Shown here in pieces: positions 1 to 8,306 of a DNA stretch of 24,821 nt (positions are counted from its first letter, which is position 1; each line of letters starts with the position of its first letter). A program made the translations under genes and the position numbers. Source of the DNA: an uncultured Flavobacterium sp. (GTDB taxonomy: Bacteria > Bacteroidota > Bacteroidia > Flavobacteriales > Flavobacteriaceae). Location of the stretch: contig NZ_CAMLMK010000040.1 in NCBI RefSeq assembly GCF_946481155.1, positions 1 through 24,821 on the forward strand. Reading direction: 5' to 3'. A model generated the notes under the pieces. That model made no database searches and was not told the DNA's origin. It was given only the letters and a program-made list of their open reading frames with translations.

Positions 1-775
1 TCTCATACATTTTGTCCGGAAGCACACGTTTTAAAACAATTGAGAATTTTTGCATAAAAGCGCCTACCTTATAATGTACGTTCGGATTTGGATTTTGAAT
101 GATGGCGTATACCGCTGCAGCCATTTCATTTGGATTGCTTCCGCTATCTACATGCTCGTCCATTGTTTTCAGCGTATTTCCGTACGGAATCTCATAAGCC
201 GAACCTTTTACCAGCGGCGCATGATAACGGCCGGCTGCAATATTCGTGGCAAAATCACCTGGTGCGACATTAGTAATATGTATGCCAAAAGATTTTGTTT
301 CCATACGCAAAGCTTCCGTAATAAGTTCCAAAGCTCCTTTTGATGCGGAATACACGCTTCGGTAAGGTAATCCCATATAACCTGCAATCGAAGTTACATT
401 AATTATCAGGCCTGATTTTTGTGTCCGCATTTGAGGCAAAACCGCTTTCATGACTTCAATTGGCCCGAACAGGTTTGTTTCAAAATTATTCTTGATTTCT
501 TCGGAAGGGATTTCTTCGAGCGGACCGGTAATTCCAACACCGGCATTATTGATTACGACATCTAAACGTCCGGACTTTGCAATAACTTCAGCAACAGCAT
601 TTTTGATGCTTTCCGTATTTCTGACGTCCAAAGCTACCAAGGGAAAAATGGAGTTTTCAACTCTTTCTGGATTCCGACTCGTACCGTAAACTGTGAAGCC
701 TTTTTGATGCAAAAACTCACCAACCGACTTCCCAATTCCGGAAGAACCCCCTGTAATTAAAACAACTTTACTCAT
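1..775 (-). CDS. Short-chain dehydrogenase/reductase (SDR), 3' end cut by window edge
   Basis: The first 258 residues are present and no stop is reached before base 1, so the C-terminus lies outside the window. The classical SDR signature is visible: nucleotide-binding TGGSSGIG at residues 8-15, NNAG in the middle, a catalytic serine in NVTSIAG, and YSASK carrying the Tyr-x-x-x-Lys pair. These enzymes are NAD(P)(H)-dependent oxidoreductases with a Rossmann fold, usually cytoplasmic and about 250-280 residues long, so only a little should be missing. TGxxxGIG followed by YxxxK indicates the classical subfamily, but the substrate cannot be read from the sequence. The ATG at 773-775 gives the standard short lead-in (MSKVVLITGG). 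The gene follows the epimerase gene on the same strand after 87 bases, which include a possible promoter of its own. Confidence 0.93.
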   Translation of the reverse strand, partial: MSKVVLITGGSSGIGKSVGEFLHQKGFTVYGTSRNPERVENSIFPLVALDVRNTESIKNAVAEVIAKSGRLDVVINNAGVGITGPLEEIPSEEIKNNFETNLFGPIEVMKAVLPQMRTQKSGLIINVTSIAGYMGLPYRSVYSASKGALELITEALRMETKSFGIHITNVAPGDFATNIAAGRYHAPLVKGSAYEIPYGNTLKTMDEHVDSGSNPNEMAAAVYAIIQNPNPNVHYKVGAFMQKFSIVLKRVLPDKMYE

Positions 776-832
776 TTTTTAGATTATTAGACTTCTAAGA
801 TTTTTAGAGTAACCTTTGTCTAAAAATCATTG

Positions 833-840
833 CGAAAGTA
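833..840 (-). promoter_or_regulatory. Possible -7 element for the SDR gene
   Basis: The minus strand reads TACTTTCG, one mismatch from the Bacteroidetes -7 consensus TAnnTTTG. It would give a leader of roughly 50 bases. No -33 TTG was found at the expected distance, so this is weak. Confidence 0.3.
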
Positions 841-862
841 AGGAAAATTTGGCAGTTTATGC

Positions 863-1861
863 TTAAATGATTTGAATTCCCAATCCCGGTTTCTCCGAAA
901 GATGAATGCTTCCGTTTACAATTTTAGTTCCGTTTGCGATATCATTCGAAATCAGGTTGGCGCCGTCCAAATCCACAAAATCCACCAATGGCGTTAATGC
1001 GGCTCCGGCAGAAATCCCGATGGTAGATTCCGTCATACAGCCAATCATTATTTTGAAATTCAGTTCTTTAGCTTTTTTTATCAACTCCAAAGCAGGCGTA
1101 AGTCCTCCACACTTTACCAGTTTTATATTTATACTTCTATAATGCGGTTGCAGCGTTTTTAAATTGATGTTTTCCTGACAGTCTTCATCAGCCATCCAAT
1201 TGGGATATTTATCAGATTGCAGCACAGAAAAATATTCCTTTCCGGGTTTCATAGGTTGCTCTATATACGTAAAGTTTTGTGCTGCTTCCAGTTTTTCGAG
1301 CCATTGACATTCTTCCGCTGTATAACTTCCATTAGCATCCAGAGCGACGGATTTTCCCGTATTCAAAAGCTGTTTAATTTCCTTTTCATCAAAATGATTG
1401 CATTTGACCTTAAATTTATTCCAGGATGACTTTTGAATTTTCCCGAGCTGCGTGTCAATTGACGCAGCGCTAATGGTTATTGACGATTCGGGTAAATGAT
1501 TGAAATCAAATTCGTTTAAATATAAAAAACTTCTGTTTTCCAGTTTTCCGAATAAATCCCAATAAGCACAATCCAACGCCGAACGAAGAAAACTCGGTAA
1601 CTCCAGTGAAATCAGAAAATCGTAAAATGCTGTTGGGTGAGTGATTTGCTGTTTTTCGATATTGTCTTTTATCTGATGTAATTTTTTATCAAAATCCGAA
1701 AGGCTTATATGATAATAATCAATACCTGTGCATTCGCCATAACCTGAAACCCCATTTTTATTAAGCTTAATGATAAGCGCTTCCCTAAAAGAATAATCGC
1801 CATAGGAAATCGAGAAAGTTTCTTTGAGGTGAAGACGGACAATTTGCCAGGATAGGTTCAT
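863..1861 (-). CDS. Dipeptide epimerase-like enolase-superfamily enzyme
   Basis: This 332-residue protein belongs to the muconate-lactonizing subgroup of the enolase superfamily. Visible catalytic elements are the KxK motif (K151, K153), metal ligands in LDANGSY (D175), EQP (E201) and ADED (D225), and the second catalytic lysine in NIKLVKCGG (K247 by family pattern). The C-terminal stretch has the DLDG motif often seen in L-Ala-D/L-Glu epimerases, which interconvert Ala-Glu dipeptides from peptidoglycan recycling. Length fits the family (about 320-360). The alternative, o-succinylbenzoate synthase, shares the fold and the lysines, but the DLDG stretch and the absence of menaquinone genes nearby favour a dipeptide epimerase. 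The exact dipeptide specificity is inferred only. The gene starts about 30 bases after the terminator of the SRP RNA, and no clear promoter is seen there. Confidence 0.85.
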   Translation of the reverse strand: MNLSWQIVRLHLKETFSISYGDYSFREALIIKLNKNGVSGYGECTGIDYYHISLSDFDKKLHQIKDNIEKQQITHPTAFYDFLISLELPSFLRSALDCAYWDLFGKLENRSFLYLNEFDFNHLPESSITISAASIDTQLGKIQKSSWNKFKVKCNHFDEKEIKQLLNTGKSVALDANGSYTAEECQWLEKLEAAQNFTYIEQPMKPGKEYFSVLQSDKYPNWMADEDCQENINLKTLQPHYRSINIKLVKCGGLTPALELIKKAKELNFKIMIGCMTESTIGISAGAALTPLVDFVDLDGANLISNDIANGTKIVNGSIHLSEKPGLGIQII

Positions 1862-1885
1862 GCGATAGATTTGAATGCCCTAAAA

Positions 1886-1910
1886 TAAAAAAATCTCCTC
1901 AAGGGAGATC
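1886..1910 (-). terminator. Rho-independent terminator of the SRP RNA
   Basis: On the minus strand the stem ATCTCC/GGAGAT with loop CTTGA is followed directly by a run of T (bases 1887-1893 read as A on the plus strand). It lies just past the 3' end of the SRP RNA and before the epimerase gene. Confidence 0.8.
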
Positions 1911-1930
1911 ATTATAATAAAGAAAAAAAT

Positions 1931-2024
1931 GGCAAGCGACCTACATCGCACCGCTACAACCGCATACCTTTGCTGCGTTCCCACCCTGGAGGAGTCTGCA
2001 GGAGCTGGTCGTGTAGGACTTGCC
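1931..2024 (-). ncRNA. ffs: Signal recognition particle RNA (small bacterial type)
   Basis: The RNA partner of Ffh in co-translational membrane targeting. Read on the minus strand, the ends GGCAAG and CTTGCC pair, followed inward by CCTACA with TGTAGG, giving one long hairpin. The apex carries the conserved domain IV core, GGTGGGAACGCAGCA, with the GGAA-type tetraloop region and the asymmetric AGCA side bound by Ffh. The length of about 94 nt matches 4.5S-type RNAs. A perfect Bacteroidetes promoter ends a few bases before the 5' end, and a hairpin plus T-run follows the 3' end, so the gene is a complete single-gene unit. Ends are placed by the terminal helix and may be off by a few bases. Confidence 0.92.
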
Positions 2025-2028
2025 GGTG

Positions 2029-2058
2029 CAAATATACAACCTTTTTATTTTTTTGCAA
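2029..2058 (-). promoter_or_regulatory. Bacteroidetes-type promoter of the SRP RNA
   Basis: On the minus strand a -33 TTG (2056-2058) and a perfect -7 TATATTTG (2029-2036) are separated by 19 bases. The -7 element ends four bases before the first G of the SRP RNA helix. This is the clearest housekeeping promoter in the window. Confidence 0.85.
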
Positions 2059-2113
2059 GGCAATTGAAGATATAAAAATAACGTTGTATATTGCTTCTAT
2101 CAATTTTATTTTA

Positions 2114-3190
2114 ATGAAAACATATAACTTATTAGCATTCATTTTGTTAGGAACAGCCATAATTTCATGTAATGGCAACAAAAACGCGGAAGAAAATTTA
2201 TTTTCTTTTGATTCTGCTGCTTTAAAAGAGCAATATCAGCCTCAGGAGACGCTTTCTTTGGCTTTAAAAAACCCTGAAAACAAAACCATCGACTCTATTA
2301 TATATTATATTAATGAGAAGAAAGTCGGTTCTGTAAAAGGAAATGCGAAGCTTGATTTTGCTTTAGCCAATGAAAAACTGGGCTACCAAAACATTAAAGC
2401 ATTAGTTTATTTCGAAGGTGAAAACAGTGAAACTGCCCATCGCGTGGAGTTGGTTTCCAACATTCAGCCAAAATTATTGAATTATACTGTCGTAAATACA
2501 TATCCACACGATTTAAAAGCCTATACCCAAGGATTGGAATTCTATCGCGACACTTTGATTGAAAGCACCGGAAACGGCGCCGGAAATGGAACTAATATCC
2601 GTGGAATTTCCTCTTTACGCAAAACAGATTACAAAACAGGGAAAGTACATAAAATCGTTGAGCTTCCCGCTACTGTTTTTGGCGAAGGCTGCACGGTTTT
2701 AAACAATAAAGTATATCAGATTACCTGGCAAAATGGCGAAGGTTACGTTTATAATGCTGATACGTTTAAAAAAGAAAAAACCCTACCGTATTTTAAGCAA
2801 ATGGAAGGTTGGGGATTGTCTAATAATGGTAAAAGTCTTTTGATGTCGGACGGAACGGAGAAAATCTGGTTTGTAAATCCTGCCGATTTTAAGGAAGTAG
2901 ATTATATCAATGTATACACTGCAAATTCTAAAATCAAAGCAGTAAACGAAATGGAATGGATTGACGGGAAAATCTATGCAAATATCTATCAGATGGATGC
3001 TATTGCGATTATTGATCCGAAGAACGGTGCCGTTGAAGCAGTTATCAATTTAACCGATTTAAAATCAAAAGTAACACAACACCCTGATGTTGATGTTCTT
3101 AACGGAATCGCCTACAACCCAAAAACCAAAACCATTTTTGTTACAGGAAAAAACTGGGACAAGATGTTTGAAATTAAAGTGACTCAGTAA
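2114..3190 (+). CDS. Glutaminyl-peptide cyclotransferase (lipoprotein)
   Basis: This 358-residue protein starts at the ATG at 2114. A longer open frame reaches back to 1970 but would run through the SRP RNA gene on the other strand, so the upstream part is rejected. The N-terminus is a lipoprotein signal peptide ending AIISC, with C19 as the lipidated cysteine, which places the enzyme in the cell envelope. Residues from about 120 to the end match the glutamine cyclotransferase family, a five-bladed beta-propeller that converts N-terminal glutamine of peptides to pyroglutamate. Visible family motifs include TQGLEF, GEGCT, EGWGLS, MSDGT, NEMEW and LNGIAYN. The region before the propeller resembles an Ig-like or beta-sandwich spacer. 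A strong terminator follows 17 bases after the stop. Confidence 0.9.
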   Translation: MKTYNLLAFILLGTAIISCNGNKNAEENLFSFDSAALKEQYQPQETLSLALKNPENKTIDSIIYYINEKKVGSVKGNAKLDFALANEKLGYQNIKALVYFEGENSETAHRVELVSNIQPKLLNYTVVNTYPHDLKAYTQGLEFYRDTLIESTGNGAGNGTNIRGISSLRKTDYKTGKVHKIVELPATVFGEGCTVLNNKVYQITWQNGEGYVYNADTFKKEKTLPYFKQMEGWGLSNNGKSLLMSDGTEKIWFVNPADFKEVDYINVYTANSKIKAVNEMEWIDGKIYANIYQMDAIAIIDPKNGAVEAVINLTDLKSKVTQHPDVDVLNGIAYNPKTKTIFVTGKNWDKMFEIKVTQ

Positions 3191-3207
3191 ACTGGTTCCG
3201 ATAAAAC

Positions 3208-3236
3208 AAAAAACCGAGTATTTAGCTCGGTTTTTT
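3208..3236. terminator. Bidirectional hairpin terminator
   Basis: AAAAACCGAG and CTCGGTTTTT pair around a seven-base loop. The A-run on one side and T-run on the other allow use in both directions, serving the cyclotransferase gene (+) and the convergent exported protein gene (-). Confidence 0.9.
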
Positions 3237-3244
3237 ATTTGCAA

Positions 3245-3865
3245 TTATTTTTTCTTTTTAGCTGGAGCTGCCGTCTTTGCCGGTGGTCCTGCCGCTTTAA
3301 AAGTCTTTGTTGCAGGATCATAAGTCTGCTTACTTTCCTGCGTTTTATTTTTGAGAACAATATCACCGTTTGGCAGTAACATGAATTCCGAGCCTTCTCT
3401 CCTATTTCTTTCCTGTGTCTCAGAAGCATTTTTCCCTTTATCAAGGAATACTTTTTCGATAATATGTGTGGTAGTTTGTGTGTTGGCAATTACCCGGGTT
3501 TTTGTCGGAACTTCCCAGATTTCAGAAACAATGCTCGTAGCATCTTCGGTTTTTAAATCGGTTTTTGTTGTGCCTTTTTCAGTCCATGAAATATAATATA
3601 ATGGAGTTTCTTTAGCTTTAAAGCCTGTAATCTTAACTTCAGATAAGGTTCTTTTAGCATCTACGGGTTTGGAGAAGAGTAATTCCTTTTTCCCATCTGT
3701 AGTTATATAAATATGGACTTCATTTTTTATTTTTTCAGCGGTCAGGTTGTCCGTCTTGGCTAAAACGCCGCTTTCCGCTTTGGCTTTGCTACCGCCTTTT
3801 TTCTTTTGGCTGTAGCCCGTGGCCGTAATTAATGTTAATGCAATTAACAGAAGTGCTTTTTTCAT
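3245..3865 (-). CDS. Exported protein of unknown function, Lys/Ala-rich tail
   Basis: I do not recognise a named family in these 206 residues. The first 19 residues are a typical Bacteroidetes Sec signal peptide (MKKALLLIALTLITATGYSQ), so the protein is exported. A lysine-rich linker follows (about 20-30), then a central part of about 150 residues of alternating polar and hydrophobic stretches that looks beta-rich. The end is low-complexity Ala/Pro/Lys, finishing in four lysines. The ATG at 3863-3865 is the natural start because the signal peptide begins there. It is transcribed alone and ends 9 bases from the bidirectional terminator. It may be a lineage-specific periplasmic or surface protein. 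Confidence 0.75.
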   Translation of the reverse strand: MKKALLLIALTLITATGYSQKKKGGSKAKAESGVLAKTDNLTAEKIKNEVHIYITTDGKKELLFSKPVDAKRTLSEVKITGFKAKETPLYYISWTEKGTTKTDLKTEDATSIVSEIWEVPTKTRVIANTQTTTHIIEKVFLDKGKNASETQERNRREGSEFMLLPNGDIVLKNKTQESKQTYDPATKTFKAAGPPAKTAAPAKKKK

Positions 3866-4002
3866 AGTTTTTTAGGTTTCTTGGATTTGAAAAATACAAA
3901 TTATTTTAATACTATAATCATGCCAAAAGAAATTAGCACTCAGAATGTTACAAACAGTACAACTTCCTTTAAATTGTTATGAATAGTTGCCGGCAGTATT
4001 TG

Positions 4003-4010
4003 TATATTTG
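4003..4010 (+). promoter_or_regulatory. -7 element for the cupin gene
   Basis: TATATTTG is a perfect TAnnTTTG match 46 bases before the start codon. No TTG lies at the preferred 19-20 bases upstream, so only the -7 half is supported. Confidence 0.45.
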
Positions 4011-4056
4011 AGACTATAAGTAAAAAGCAAAACATTAAAACAAAAATAAAACTGTA

Positions 4057-4761
4057 ATGAACAATGTCTTGGAAGTCGGACAAACATTAGATAAAAATGG
4101 AAATCCAGTAGCGGGAACAGGTGTTGTACTTAAAAAAAACTCACCAACGGCAAAATTGTTGTTCGCCCAGAAAACGGTGCTAATTTCAAACCCGATTACC
4201 AAAGAATATGGTGCGGAAATGCAATTCAGGAATGATAACGGTGAAGTCCAGATCAAAGGATTAGGAATCATTCCGCCTGGTTGTATTGGTCCGCCTGAGC
4301 ATATTCATCCATCCTATGATGAAACTTTTACCGTTGTGGAAGGCTCCTTTGATTTTTTAATGAATAAGAAAACAAAACGGGTAAACGAAGGAGAAACCGT
4401 AATTGTTCCGAAAGGTATTCCCCATACTTTCAAACCGGCAGATAATTCAAAAGTGTGCTCATTTTTAGTGACATCTGATCCGCCCGGAAAATTGCAGGAA
4501 GTAATACGAACGGTTTGGGCATTGGCTCACGAAGGAAAAACAAACAGTAAAGGACAGCCAAATGAATTCTGGCAGGGAATTGCTATCGGTTATGAATTGC
4601 AGGACGATACTTTATTTTCCGCTCCTCCTCCATTTGTCCAGAAAATCATGTTCCGATTATTTGGAAAAACGGCCGTAAAGAAAGGTTATAAAGGTATTTA
4701 TGATGAATATGTAAATGACGAATATTGGATGAATAAGGTGAATCAGATTGCATTTAGCTGA
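4057..4761 (+). CDS. Cupin-domain protein
   Basis: This 234-residue cytoplasmic protein (no signal peptide) has one cupin barrel in its middle. Cupin motif 1 is visible as GPPEHIHPSYDETFTVVEG with metal ligands H82, H84 and E89. Motif 2 is GETVIVPKGIPHTF with the fourth ligand H123. All four metal ligands are therefore present, which suggests an active metal-dependent enzyme or small-molecule binder rather than a degenerate barrel. The remaining roughly 100 C-terminal residues are mixed helical with an aromatic-rich end (KGYKGIYDEYVNDEYW). The substrate is not predictable from the sequence. The gene stands alone between a -7 element and a strong terminator shared with dnaK. Confidence 0.85.
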   Translation: MNNVLEVGQTLDKNGNPVAGTGVVLKKNSPTAKLLFAQKTVLISNPITKEYGAEMQFRNDNGEVQIKGLGIIPPGCIGPPEHIHPSYDETFTVVEGSFDFLMNKKTKRVNEGETVIVPKGIPHTFKPADNSKVCSFLVTSDPPGKLQEVIRTVWALAHEGKTNSKGQPNEFWQGIAIGYELQDDTLFSAPPPFVQKIMFRLFGKTAVKKGYKGIYDEYVNDEYWMNKVNQIAFS

Positions 4762-4781
4762 TAATCGGGCCTATAAAAACA

Positions 4782-4809
4782 AAAACCGGGAACTTACATT
4801 CCCGGTTTT
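4782..4809. terminator. Bidirectional terminator between cupin gene and dnaK
   Basis: A perfect 11-bp stem, AAAACCGGGAA with TTCCCGGTTTT, surrounds a six-base loop. A/T runs on both sides let it end transcripts from both convergent genes. Confidence 0.92.
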
Positions 4810-4832
4810 CTTCTTTATATAAACTTATTAGC

Positions 4833-6719
4833 TTATTTTACTTCCTCAAAATCTACATCCTGAGTCTGGTCTCCTGAATTGTCAGCTTGTGGCTGTGCTT
4901 CGTGAGCCTGACCTTCAGACTGCGCTTTGTACATTTCCTCAGAAGCATTTTTCCAGGCTTCGTTGATAGCATCTAAAGCAGGTTGAATTGTAGCTACGTC
5001 TTTAGTTTCGTATGCTTGTTTCAACTGATCTAAAGCGCTCTGAATGTTGGCTTTGTTTCCTTCTGATAATTTATCACCGAACTCAGACAATTGTTTTTCT
5101 GTCTGGAAGATCATTCCGTCTGCTTCGTTTAATTTATCAACTTTCTCTTTAGCGATTTTATCTGCTTCAGCGTTAACTTCCGCTTCTTTACGCATTCTTT
5201 CGATTTCTTCCTGAGTTAATCCTGAAGAAGCTTCGATACGGATATCATGTGATTTACCTGTTCCTTTATCAACAGCGGTTACATGGATGATACCATTCGC
5301 ATCGATATCGAAAATAACTTCGATTTGAGGAACCCCTCTTGGTGCAGGTGGAATACCGTCTAAGTGGAAACGACCGATAGTTTTGTTATCGCTCGCCATT
5401 GGACGCTCACCTTGTAACACGTGAATTTCAACACTTGGCTGATTGTCTGCCGCTGTAGAGAAAACCTGTGATTTTTTAGTTGGAATCGTAGTGTTTGACT
5501 CGATTAATTTCGTCATAACGCTTCCCATAGTTTCAATACCTAAAGAAAGTGGCGTAACGTCAAGTAACAATACATCTTTAACGTCTCCTGTTAAAACTCC
5601 GCCCTGAATAGCAGCTCCAATTGCCACAACTTCATCCGGATTTACTCCTTTTGATGGTTTTTTACCGAAGAATTTCTCCACCTGCTCCTGGATAACCGGT
5701 ATACGTGTTGAACCTCCAACTAAGATTACTTCGTCAATATCCGAAGTTGATAAACCTGCATCTTTCAACGCTTTAGCAACCGGATCCATTGAACGTTTTA
5801 CCAAAGTATCAGCCAATTGCTCGAATTTCGCACGAGTTAATGTCTGCACTAAGTGCTTAGGCCCTGTAGCCGTAGCAGTAACGTACGGTAAGTTGATTTC
5901 TGTCTGCGCAGAAGATGATAATTCAATTTTTGCTTTTTCAGCAGCTTCTTTCAAACGCTGTAATGCCATTGGATCTTTACGTAAATCAACACCTTCAGCA
6001 GCGTTGAAGTCGTTTGCTAACCAGTCAATGATTACCTGGTCGAAATCATCACCACCTAAATGCGTATCACCGTTTGTTGACAATACTTCGAAAACTCCGT
6101 CTCCTAATTCAAGGATAGAGATATCAAAAGTACCACCACCTAAATCGTAAACTGCAATTTTATGATCGTGACCTAATTTATCTAAACCGTAAGCTAACGC
6201 AGCAGCTGTAGGCTCGTTGATGATTCTGCGTACTTTTAAACCAGCGATTTCACCAGCCTCTTTTGTAGCCTGACGTTGTGCATCGTTAAAATAAGCCGGA
6301 ACTGTGATAACCGCTTCAGTTACAGTTGTTCCTAAATAATCTTCAGCTGTTTTCTTCATTTTCTGAAGGATCATCGCTGATAATTCCTGTGGTGTATAAA
6401 GTCTTCCGTCGATGTCAACACGCGGAGTGTCATTATCTCCTTTTACTACTTTATAGGCTACAGTTGATGCTTCTTTAGCGCTTTCTGTGTATTTGTTACC
6501 CATAAAACGTTTGATCGAAGCAATGGTCTTGGTTGGGTTGGTCACAGCCTGTCTTTTCGCAGGATCACCCACTTTAATTTCGCCACCTTCCACAAATGCG
6601 ATTACAGACGGTGTTGTTCTTTTTCCCTCGGCATTAGCAATTACAACCGGTTCTCCACCTTCCATTACGGATACGCAAGAGTTGGTTGTTCCTAAGTCGA
6701 TTCCAATGATTTTGCTCAT
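4833..6719 (-). CDS. dnaK: Chaperone protein DnaK (Hsp70)
   Basis: At 628 residues this is full length. DnaK is the cytoplasmic ATP-dependent chaperone that works with DnaJ and GrpE in protein folding and the heat-shock response. All three Hsp70 signatures are visible: GIDLGTTNS at residues 6-14, [14 protein letters not shown] near 190-205, and [14 protein letters not shown] near 333-348. The ATPase domain runs to about 385, the conserved linker is [13 protein letters not shown], the substrate-binding domain follows to about 505, and a helical lid leads to a Gln/Asp-rich tail ending DVDFEEVK. No dnaJ or grpE is adjacent. A sequence resembling a sigma-54 -24/-12 element lies about 60 bases upstream of the ATG. 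Confidence 0.98.
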   Translation of the reverse strand: MSKIIGIDLGTTNSCVSVMEGGEPVVIANAEGKRTTPSVIAFVEGGEIKVGDPAKRQAVTNPTKTIASIKRFMGNKYTESAKEASTVAYKVVKGDNDTPRVDIDGRLYTPQELSAMILQKMKKTAEDYLGTTVTEAVITVPAYFNDAQRQATKEAGEIAGLKVRRIINEPTAAALAYGLDKLGHDHKIAVYDLGGGTFDISILELGDGVFEVLSTNGDTHLGGDDFDQVIIDWLANDFNAAEGVDLRKDPMALQRLKEAAEKAKIELSSSAQTEINLPYVTATATGPKHLVQTLTRAKFEQLADTLVKRSMDPVAKALKDAGLSTSDIDEVILVGGSTRIPVIQEQVEKFFGKKPSKGVNPDEVVAIGAAIQGGVLTGDVKDVLLLDVTPLSLGIETMGSVMTKLIESNTTIPTKKSQVFSTAADNQPSVEIHVLQGERPMASDNKTIGRFHLDGIPPAPRGVPQIEVIFDIDANGIIHVTAVDKGTGKSHDIRIEASSGLTQEEIERMRKEAEVNAEADKIAKEKVDKLNEADGMIFQTEKQLSEFGDKLSEGNKANIQSALDQLKQAYETKDVATIQPALDAINEAWKNASEEMYKAQSEGQAHEAQPQADNSGDQTQDVDFEEVK

Positions 6720-6779
6720 AATTAATTTACTTTATTGTATATTCTTTTCGTTTCGTTTTTTCAACTTGCTTTCTGAAAT

Positions 6780-6795
6780 GACAATGATTATGCCA
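6780..6795 (-). promoter_or_regulatory. dnaK: Sigma-54-like -24/-12 element upstream of dnaK
   Basis: The minus strand reads TGGCATAATCATTGTC. Against the sigma-54 consensus TGGCACRNNNNTTGCW it keeps TGGCA, the purine and TTG with exact spacing, and differs only at the C of CAC and at the final CW. Initiation about 12 bases downstream would give a leader of roughly 50 bases. No TAnnTTTG was found in this leader. The assignment is inferred from the pattern alone. Confidence 0.4.
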
Positions 6796-6893
6796 AGGGG
6801 AAAAAAAATAAAAATTGTCAGATTTTGTTAAAAAAACACTGACAGGTTGACATTATTCTGACCAAAATTGCAGGAGAAATAAGCATTAACCTT

Positions 6894-6901
6894 TATATTT
6901 G
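6894..6901 (+). promoter_or_regulatory. -7 element for the membrane protein gene at 6918
   Basis: TATATTTG matches TAnnTTTG perfectly and lies 16 bases before the ATG, implying a very short leader. The nearest TTG upstream is at 23 bases, a little farther than usual. Confidence 0.5.
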
Positions 6902-6917
6902 ACGTAAAATAGTAAGC

Positions 6918-8303
6918 ATGTCAGAAGTACCGGAAAACAGCACGAGCAATAAATTAATCCTTAACATAGCAGGGATTTTATCGATATTCCTGATTCTGAG
7001 CCTGAACATAAATGTATTTTATTGGGCGGATGATTATTCCATTATGAACGAAATTAACGATTTCGGAATTTTCAAAAGATGTGTTAACGGATTTTATACT
7101 TGGGACGGGCGCTATCTGACACCTGCAGCATTTTTACAGGGCTTTTTTTTGAGCGCTTTACCAGTTGGAATTATAACCTTATTCTGGAATCTGTGTTTTT
7201 TAGCCAGCGGAATTTATATGTATTTTATTCTGAAAGAAGAAAATAATACCATCATTATTAGCCGTTCCTCTATTTATTTACCGCTGCTTTTTGCGATTGC
7301 TTTTTGGCTTGGCTCATACAAACATATCACGCAGACAATTTATTGGGCAACTGGCGGAGTGTATTCTTTCAACCTGCTTTTGGGTGCGGTTTGGCTGTTT
7401 TGGTTTTATAAGATTCAAAAAAGTGAAGCGTTTTTATCGAGAGCACTGTTTCTGTTTTCGACCATTTTTATAGGCCTGACAACACAGAACCTGACAATAG
7501 GCTTAATGACTTTACTATTGCTGACAATCATAAATGACACACTCAAAAAAGAAAATAAAAATCAGGCTCTTAATGTTCTCTTATTACTGATCATCCTTGG
7601 CGGAACTATATTTTTAAGCACTGCACCGGGGAATTTTATCAGGATAAAAGAAATCAACAATTCTTCACTGACCGACATTTCTATATGGCAAATAGCTAAA
7701 AATTTATGCATTATTGCTTTCGCCTATCTGAAAGTAATCCTGCTCATGCTTCCTATTGCTATTTCTGTTGGCATTGTTTGCTTAACTGAAAAAGGGAGGA
7801 CGATTTCTACTGCTTTCAGAAAAATTGTTGTTATTCCAAGAACTAAAGCCCAAATAATTGTCTTTATTGAAGATTACAAGTACCTGCTGGCTGCTTTAAG
7901 TACGATACTGCCCCTCGTTACTATTCCCGGAGTTGCTTCGGAAAGAACGTCGATTTATTTCATGTTTTTTCTTTTTCTTTTCATCGTAAAATTTATTTCT
8001 TTATTCGGAGTTACAGCATCAAAGAAAACAGGAATCTTTTCGGTTCTTTTACCTTATGCGGTTTTTTTTATAACCATCTGTTTTACAGTCTATAATTTTC
8101 AAAAAGGCACAGCACTAAAATCCGAAATCACTAAAAGAGAAAACATTCTGAAGAAATCAGCCAATAAGACGGTCCGAATCAATATAATTGATGAATCACT
8201 TAAGTCGCATTGCTATGATTTCAGGGATTTCAGAGGTAATGACGATTGGGCTGTTGAAGCGCAGGAAGACTATTTCGGAATAACAAAAATTGTCGTGGAG
8301 TAA
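6918..8303 (+). CDS. Polytopic membrane protein, DUF6056/GT-C-like
   Basis: This 461-residue protein has about ten or more hydrophobic segments, beginning with one at residues 13-33. The first loop after that helix contains WADDY (D38, D39) and then WDGRYLTPA (residues 62-70). An acidic pair in the first extracytoplasmic loop followed by an aromatic-Asp-Gly-Arg-Tyr motif is the pattern I associate with DUF6056-type membrane proteins and, more broadly, GT-C-fold glycosyltransferases that use lipid-linked sugar donors. The roughly 100 C-terminal residues are mostly soluble. A role in cell-envelope glycan modification is inferred, not shown. It has its own -7 element, is divergent from dnaK, and ends only 3 bases from the convergent HMA-MauE gene with no hairpin terminator between them. 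Confidence 0.7.
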   Translation: MSEVPENSTSNKLILNIAGILSIFLILSLNINVFYWADDYSIMNEINDFGIFKRCVNGFYTWDGRYLTPAAFLQGFFLSALPVGIITLFWNLCFLASGIYMYFILKEENNTIIISRSSIYLPLLFAIAFWLGSYKHITQTIYWATGGVYSFNLLLGAVWLFWFYKIQKSEAFLSRALFLFSTIFIGLTTQNLTIGLMTLLLLTIINDTLKKENKNQALNVLLLLIILGGTIFLSTAPGNFIRIKEINNSSLTDISIWQIAKNLCIIAFAYLKVILLMLPIAISVGIVCLTEKGRTISTAFRKIVVIPRTKAQIIVFIEDYKYLLAALSTILPLVTIPGVASERTSIYFMFFLFLFIVKFISLFGVTASKKTGIFSVLLPYAVFFITICFTVYNFQKGTALKSEITKRENILKKSANKTVRINIIDESLKSHCYDFRDFRGNDDWAVEAQEDYFGITKIVVE

Positions 8304-8306
8304 GGA

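Noticed and set aside
1970..2113. Upstream extension of the cyclotransferase reading frame
   Set aside because: It runs antisense through the SRP RNA gene and its translated residues do not resemble a signal peptide; the ATG at 2114 gives a proper lipoprotein signal.
3933..3941. TTAGCACTC, one half of a CIRCE heat-shock operator
   Set aside because: The matching GAGTGCTAA half is absent downstream, and the site does not lie in front of a chaperone gene.
4833..6719. Several open frames on the strand opposite dnaK
   Set aside because: They are shadows of the highly biased dnaK coding sequence and show no domain, signal peptide or start context.
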